DNA from: Neobacillus niacini | Lineage (GTDB): Bacteria > Bacillota > Bacilli > Bacillales > Cytobacillaceae | DNA: 64,000 bases | Direction of reading: 5' to 3' | NCBI RefSeq assembly: GCF_019749295.1 | Contig: NZ_JACWFG010000011.1 | Span: forward strand, 496,001 to 560,000 | In this document: one piece after another, positions 59,881-64,000 of the stretch | Numbering within the stretch: the stretch's first letter is position 1 | How the letters are laid out: every line of letters begins with the position of its first letter | Position numbers and translations under genes: made by a program | The notes under the pieces: generated by a model | Database searches by the model: none | Seen by the model: the letters and a program-made list of their open reading frames with translations, nothing else | What the model was told of the DNA's origin: nothing

Positions 59881-60395
59881 TTCTTTAACGCCCATTCCTT
59901 AGCTTTATTTGCTAGTTCAGAAACAAACGGCTGCTTTCCCTCTTGATACTTGTAATGGTCAGTTGGAAATTGTTTTGCTAAACTAATTTTTAGTTCACCA
60001 TACTTTTTTGCTTCGTTTGGATGCTCTATTAGGTAATGTTTAAAATCTAAGTGACTTTTAATTTGTTCACTTCCAGCTTGAAAGATATGTAGATGATGGG
60101 TTCGATTATCTTTGCCCTTTGGAAAATATCTTCTGCCAATGATCCCTTTTTCACCTCGAGGTTCATACCCCAATTTCACCATTTCATCATTGTATCGATC
60201 CATTTTTTCGATATCCTTCACAACAACCAAAATATCAATGATTGGCTTTGCGTACCCTATTGCTGGGATAGAGGTACTCCCGATATGAAAAATATCAATT
60301 AATTCATCTTTAAAAACCGTTTTTAATTTTTCCTCTTCTTGCTGGTATAATCTACCCCAGTCTTCGGTCCAGGCATGTACATTGGTTCTTCTCAA
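59877..60395 (-). CDS. GrpB family (UPF0157) nucleotidyltransferase-like protein
   Basis: A 172-residue protein with the GrpB pattern: FHIGSTSIPAIGYAKPIIDILVVV (a GS...D-x-D nucleotidyltransferase-like site), HHLHIFQAGSEQIKSHLDFKHYL. Function not established; relatives include CoaE-fused domains. GGAGTAG before the ATG. Single gene. Confidence 0.85.
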   Translation of the reverse strand: MRRTNVHAWTEDWGRLYQQEEEKLKTVFKDELIDIFHIGSTSIPAIGYAKPIIDILVVVKDIEKMDRYNDEMVKLGYEPRGEKGIIGRRYFPKGKDNRTHHLHIFQAGSEQIKSHLDFKHYLIEHPNEAKKYGELKISLAKQFPTDHYKYQEGKQPFVSELANKAKEWALKK

Positions 60396-60579
60396 ATGAA
60401 CTACTCCTTTATTTTTTATTATTATTCTATATCCTCTTTGTTTAATTTATAAAGTCAATGTTTTATCGTGATTCGAGTCATTAACAATAACAACATGAAC
60501 TAAAACAATAATTCCTTATTGCAAAACGATAAATAACGTGGTAAATTGAGATGGAAAATAAATAGGTGAGGTGCTTTTT

Positions 60580-61056
60580 ATGAAACGAGGAACAACACTC
60601 TTTTTAAAGATGGCTGTAATTCTGATTGGAATTCCAGTTCTAGCTTTGGGTATTTTTGGTGTGACATGGTTAACTAAGAATCCAGCAAACCCAGAATATG
60701 CCCACATACTATATCCTATTGTAATAGGGATGTATGTATCAGTAATACCGTTTTTCGGAGCATTGGTCCAGGCTTTTAAATTATTAGGCTATATTGATAG
60801 AAATCAAGCTTTCTCTGAATTGTCTGTGAAAGCTCTAAAGAATATTAAATTCTGTGCCATCACAATCTCTGTTGTGTATGCAATCGTTTTGCCATTTGTT
60901 TTTATGGTTGCAGAGCTGGATGATGCACCGGGTCTGGTCATAGTCGGAATGGTACCTATCTTTGCTTCCATGGTGATTGCCGTATTTGCTGCGGTTCTTC
61001 AAAGGCTTTTACAAGAAGCGATTGATATAAAATCTGAAAATGACTTAACGGTCTGA
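60580..61056 (+). CDS. yoaS: DUF2975 membrane protein YoaS
   Basis: A 158-residue protein with four hydrophobic segments and the DUF2975 pattern (ALVQAFKLLGYIDRNQAFSELSVKALKNIK). The next gene encodes a small XRE regulator, then a DUF817 protein: the same order as yoaS-yozG-yoaT in Bacillus subtilis. ATG chosen for AGGTGAGG. The pair resembles membrane-protein/HTH modules of stress or immunity systems; role unknown. Confidence 0.85.
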   Translation: MKRGTTLFLKMAVILIGIPVLALGIFGVTWLTKNPANPEYAHILYPIVIGMYVSVIPFFGALVQAFKLLGYIDRNQAFSELSVKALKNIKFCAITISVVYAIVLPFVFMVAELDDAPGLVIVGMVPIFASMVIAVFAAVLQRLLQEAIDIKSENDLTV

Positions 61057-61066
61057 GGTGATAATG

Positions 61067-61285
61067 ATGGCGATTATAATCAATATTGATGTGATGTTGG
61101 CAAAAAGGAAAATGAGTGTAACGGAACTTTCGGAGAGAGTGGGAATTACGATGGCTAATCTTTCAATCTTGAAAAATGGAAAGGCAAAAGCGATACGATT
61201 ATCTACATTAGAGGCGATTTGTAAAGCCTTGGACTGTCAACCGGGAGACATTCTAGAATACCGAAGTGATGAGGATACCGAATAG
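61067..61285 (+). CDS. yozG: Small XRE-type regulator YozG
   Basis: A 72-residue Cro/C1-type HTH: MLAKRKMSVTELSERVGITMANLSILKNGKAKAIRLSTLEAICKALDCQPGDIL. GAGGTG six bases before the chosen ATG; another ATG lies just upstream. It starts within about 11 bases of the yoaS stop. Such proteins pair with DUF2975 membrane proteins, which may hold them at the membrane. Confidence 0.87.
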   Translation: MAIIINIDVMLAKRKMSVTELSERVGITMANLSILKNGKAKAIRLSTLEAICKALDCQPGDILEYRSDEDTE

Positions 61286-61325
61286 CAAGATGTAATTGTT
61301 TAAAAAATCTGTGGAGGCACAGCGC

Positions 61326-62123
61326 ATGAGAGCACTAAAACAACTGGTTAGTTTTGGTTGGGAACAGGCACTATCATGTTTGTTTCCTGTCGTTATTTTT
61401 GCCTCTTTGGCTATTACACAAATCGTGCCGCTTCCTTTTCTTCCACGGTATGATTGGCTGCTAATCATCTGCCTTTTGATGCAGTGGTGGATGGTGCGTT
61501 CGGGACTTGAAACACGTGATGAACTGAAGGTAATCACCTTGTTCCACCTTATTGGACTGGCGCTTGAACTTTTCAAGACACACATGGGTTCTTGGTCTTA
61601 TCCAGAAGAAGGATATTTCAAAATCTATGGAGTACCTTTGTATAGTGGATTCATGTATGCAAGTGTCGCTAGTTTTCTTTGTCAGGCATGGAGGAGATTA
61701 AGAGTTGAGCTGGTTAAGTGGCCGCCATTTTTAATGGTTGTGCCACTAGCGGCAGCAATTTATTTGAATTTTTTCACTCACCATTTTTGGGTCGACATTC
61801 GTTGGTGGTTATCTGGACTTGTGTTGGTCGTTTTCTCGCAATCTTGGGTAACATACGAGGTGAATGGAACGCGTTATCGTATGCCGCTTGCACTATCTTT
61901 TGTGTTGATTGGATTCTTTATATGGATAGCCGAAAATATCGCAACGTTCTTTGGAGCATGGGAATATCCAAATCAAACTGAGGCCTGGAGCCTCGTTCAT
62001 CTAGGAAAGGTAAGTTCCTGGCTCTTATTAGTGATTGTTAGCTTCCTAATAGTAGCAACATTAAAACAGGTTAAGGGGAAAAATTCGACTAGACTAGATA
62101 CAAAGGAATTTATACAAAAATGA
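61326..62123 (+). CDS. yoaT: DUF817 membrane protein YoaT
   Basis: A 265-residue protein with about eight hydrophobic segments and the DUF817 pattern KTHMGSWSYPEEGYFKIYGVPLYSGFMYASVASFL and FFTHHFWVDIRWWL. Conserved His/Trp/Asp residues suggest a membrane enzyme or transporter; function unknown. ATG chosen because GGAGGCACAGCGC precedes it; a TTG ten codons earlier lacks a site. Confidence 0.85.
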   Translation: MRALKQLVSFGWEQALSCLFPVVIFASLAITQIVPLPFLPRYDWLLIICLLMQWWMVRSGLETRDELKVITLFHLIGLALELFKTHMGSWSYPEEGYFKIYGVPLYSGFMYASVASFLCQAWRRLRVELVKWPPFLMVVPLAAAIYLNFFTHHFWVDIRWWLSGLVLVVFSQSWVTYEVNGTRYRMPLALSFVLIGFFIWIAENIATFFGAWEYPNQTEAWSLVHLGKVSSWLLLVIVSFLIVATLKQVKGKNSTRLDTKEFIQK

Positions 62124-62294
62124 TAGAGTCGTTATATACAAGTGTGTATGCACTACTTGTATATTATGGCTCTTTTCTATGCAAATGACATACCTGGATG
62201 GCTATACACTGAATATTACACTTGAAACTTTCCAATTATTGTATTAGAATTACAATCGTAATCAGAATAATCAAATAAACCAAATAATTAAATT

Positions 62295-62392
62295 GCTAGG
62301 GGATCCCTTGATAAGGGCTGAGAATAAAGTAGTTACTTTTAAACCCTCAAAACCTGAACAGGTTAGTACCTGCGTAGGAAAGTAGTGAATGT
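62295..62392 (+). promoter_or_regulatory. TPP riboswitch (THI element)
   Basis: The two conserved blocks GGGCTGAGA and ACCTGAACAGGTTAGTACC, followed by GCGTAGGAA, are intact. TPP binding would favour the downstream terminator and shut off the thiazole genes. Confidence 0.95.
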
Positions 62393-62426
62393 TTGTACTT
62401 GTTTGCATGTAAACAAATTTCAAACC

Positions 62427-62461
62427 AAACCACTTTTCTATTTAGGAAAGTGGTTTTTTTA
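62427..62461 (+). terminator. Riboswitch expression platform terminator
   Basis: Stem AAACCACTTT/AAAGTGGTTT followed by T run, 35 bases after the aptamer. Confidence 0.85.
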
Positions 62462-62547
62462 TTGGCAAAATGCTGATAGGATTGATCCTAAATGTTTTTT
62501 TGAGGAGGTGTCTGACGATTTTTAATTGTATTTAAGGAGAGATAAAC

Positions 62548-63156
62548 GTGAAGCTAATAGCAGTAACAGATGATAGGCAATCAGTACGTGATCTGGCATC
62601 TAAGATTATTGCGATAAAAGATATGGTCGATATTGTCCAAATACGTGAAAAAACAAAAACAGCTCAAGAAATTATTACCTTGCTCCAATATTTAGAGGAG
62701 GGTGGTGTTGAAAAAGATAAAATTATCCTAAATGACACTTTGGATATTGCTTTGTTAATGGGTATCCAAAGTGCTCATTTACCAGAAAAAGGTCTTCCAG
62801 TAAAAATGGTTAAACAAAATTATCCACATATAAGGGTTGGACGCTCTGTTCATTCTTATGAGGGAGCAAAGAAAGCGGAAAGAGATGGCGCGGATTATGT
62901 TTTATATGGTCATTGCTTTGAGACGGATAGTAAAAAAGGAAAGACTCCCAATGGCATTCAGCCTATTCTCAAAATGAAACAGGAGCTTAGGATCCCTGTT
63001 TATGCTATTGGTGGTATTACATTGAATAAAATAGATACTTTACAACAGGTAAAAGCAGATGGTATAGCGGTGATGTCAGGAATTTTTTCTGCAGAAAATC
63101 CATTCTCTTCAACAAAACAGTATTATGAGGCGATAAATCATGAAACAAAAATTTGA
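62548..63156 (+). CDS. tenI: Thiazole tautomerase TenI
   Basis: A 202-residue TIM barrel related to ThiE. QIREKTKTAQE, IILNDTLDIAL, GVHLPEKGLP-like SAHLPEKGLPV, VGRSVHSYEGAKKAERDGADYVLYGH and YAIGGITLNKID cover the phosphate site. The His of LPEKG-region and GH...THA-type tautomerase site agree better with TenI than ThiE, and thiO follows directly. It aromatises the thiazole phosphate made by ThiG. GTG start after AGGAGAG. Confidence 0.88.
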   Translation: MKLIAVTDDRQSVRDLASKIIAIKDMVDIVQIREKTKTAQEIITLLQYLEEGGVEKDKIILNDTLDIALLMGIQSAHLPEKGLPVKMVKQNYPHIRVGRSVHSYEGAKKAERDGADYVLYGHCFETDSKKGKTPNGIQPILKMKQELRIPVYAIGGITLNKIDTLQQVKADGIAVMSGIFSAENPFSSTKQYYEAINHETKI

Positions 63157-64000
63157 AGTAGCCATCATTGGAGGCGGAATCATTGGCTGCTCAATTGCCT
63201 ATTATTTAGCAAAGGAAAAGATGAATGTGGCATTGTTTGAGGGCAATCAAATAGGGTCGAAGTCGACTAGTGCTGCAGCTGGAATGCTTGGAGCTCACTC
63301 TGAATGTGACGAGGATTTTGATGTATTTTTCCCTTTTGCAAGAAGCAGTCAGTATGCCTATTCCCAACTTAAAGAAGAATTACATCATTTGAGCGGTCTC
63401 GATATAGGGTACAGAAAAGGCGGGATTTTAAAGCTTGCTTATAATGAAAAGGATATAAATGAGCTTCGTTCCACCTTATCTCAACACACTGTAAAATGGC
63501 TCGATAAAGAGGCTGTATGGGAGATGGAACCTGATGTGTCTTCCGAAGTAGCAGGGGCAGCCTACATTGAAGAAGATGTCAATGTTGTGCCAACCGCTGT
63601 TTGTGAGGCATTTGCCAAAAGTGCCCAAATACTTGGAGCTTCTCTTTTCGAATTTTACCCTGTACTCGATATTCAAAAGCAAGATAATAGCTACTTGATT
63701 CAAACAGCAACAAGTCAAGTTGAAGCTAAGCATGTTGTGGTGGCAAGCGGGGTTTGGAGTACAACATTTTTTAAACAGCTTGGGTTAGACCATCAATTGA
63801 CTCCTGTAAAAGGGGAATGCCTTTCTGTAATAGATGAAAAAGCGACTCTGAAAAAAACCATCTTTCATGATCACTGTTATATTGTCCCTAGAAATAACGG
63901 AAGGCTTGTGATTGGAGCTACCATGATTGAGAATGACTGGAATGAAAGAGTTAGTCTCAGTGGAATTGACAGTATCATTGCGAAGGCAAAAACGATGCTT
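63140..64000 (+). CDS. thiO: Glycine oxidase ThiO, 3' end outside window
   Basis: 287 codons of an FAD-dependent oxidase are visible. The N-terminal dinucleotide fold VAIIGGGIIGCSIAYYLA is followed by STSAAAGMLGAHSE, the ThiO signature, and VVASGVWST further on. It oxidises glycine to iminoacetate for thiazole synthesis in aerobic bacilli. Its ATG overlaps tenI by 17 bases. The start is complete and the end is cut by the window; thiS, thiG and thiF probably follow. Confidence 0.92.
   Translation, partial: MKQKFEVAIIGGGIIGCSIAYYLAKEKMNVALFEGNQIGSKSTSAAAGMLGAHSECDEDFDVFFPFARSSQYAYSQLKEELHHLSGLDIGYRKGGILKLAYNEKDINELRSTLSQHTVKWLDKEAVWEMEPDVSSEVAGAAYIEEDVNVVPTAVCEAFAKSAQILGASLFEFYPVLDIQKQDNSYLIQTATSQVEAKHVVVASGVWSTTFFKQLGLDHQLTPVKGECLSVIDEKATLKKTIFHDHCYIVPRNNGRLVIGATMIENDWNERVSLSGIDSIIAKAKTML

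Larger units (their letters stand above)
62124..62547. other. Leader region of the thiamine operon
   Basis: 424 bases without a gene: promoter region, TPP riboswitch, terminator and ribosome site GGAGAG before the GTG start of tenI. Confidence 0.8.

Overview
The window looks like chromosomal DNA of a low-GC, endospore-forming member of the Bacillaceae (Bacillus/Neobacillus-like). The support is a B-type RNase P RNA, a long Alu-containing SRP RNA, strong AGGAGG-type ribosome binding sites with frequent TTG/GTG starts, T-rich hairpin terminators, spore genes (yyaC, a YjcZ-like miniprotein), a HelD helicase, a yoaS-yozG-yoaT block and a TPP-riboswitch thiamine operon. I see no phage, transposase, CRISPR array, tRNA or rRNA.

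Layout. 0-18 kb is a mosaic of small units: a DUF3231 protein running off the left edge, a cell-wall amidase, an HSL-type esterase, GNAT acetyltransferases, a MocR regulator, a diguanylate cyclase, a D-threonine-aldolase-like enzyme, a metallo-beta-lactamase-fold hydrolase, a MarR/MFS efflux pair with visible operators, DUF4317 and DUF2935 proteins, a GreA-like protein and YyaC.

18.8-32.5 kb is the most interesting part: a gene cluster apparently tied together by about ten copies of one inverted repeat, GGTAT-N5-ATACC. The genes are two paralogous FCD-type GntR regulators, an aspartate-dehydrogenase-like enzyme, a P5C-reductase-like protein, two permeases, two plant-type [2Fe-2S] ferredoxins, a creatininase-family amidohydrolase, a heme-oxygenase-like diiron protein (HDO/PqqC/CADD fold) with a complete set of six candidate iron ligands, an aldehyde dehydrogenase, a GlcG/HbpS protein, a pair of half-size CHR transporters, a 28-residue peptide gene with its own operator and terminator, and an unknown 111-residue protein. 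I recognise no described pathway with this composition. A ferredoxin-fed oxidative breakdown of a nitrogenous substrate to an aldehyde and then an acid is a reasonable hypothesis, but the substrate is not visible in the sequence.

32.5-42 kb holds small zinc-ribbon proteins, an isochorismatase-like hydrolase, a TSUP permease and a DUF3006 protein that both appear to start at ATT, an orphan acyl carrier protein, a ComEC-like lipoprotein with a helix-hairpin-helix tail, an EcsC protein and HelD. At 42.2-42.9 kb the SRP RNA and RNase P RNA genes lie about 45 bases apart on the minus strand. 43-50 kb carries DoxX, a repeat-rich gap, an NrtR-pnuC-nadR NAD salvage operon with a palindrome beside its promoter, an S9 peptidase and a three-gene DUF2089 operon. 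50-62 kb carries a carboxylesterase, an alpha/beta hydrolase, DegV, a HAD phosphatase, a nitronate-monooxygenase-like enzyme, YwaF, a YtrA-type regulator with a DUF1648 membrane protein, GrpB and yoaS-yozG-yoaT. The right end is a TPP riboswitch followed by tenI and a truncated thiO.
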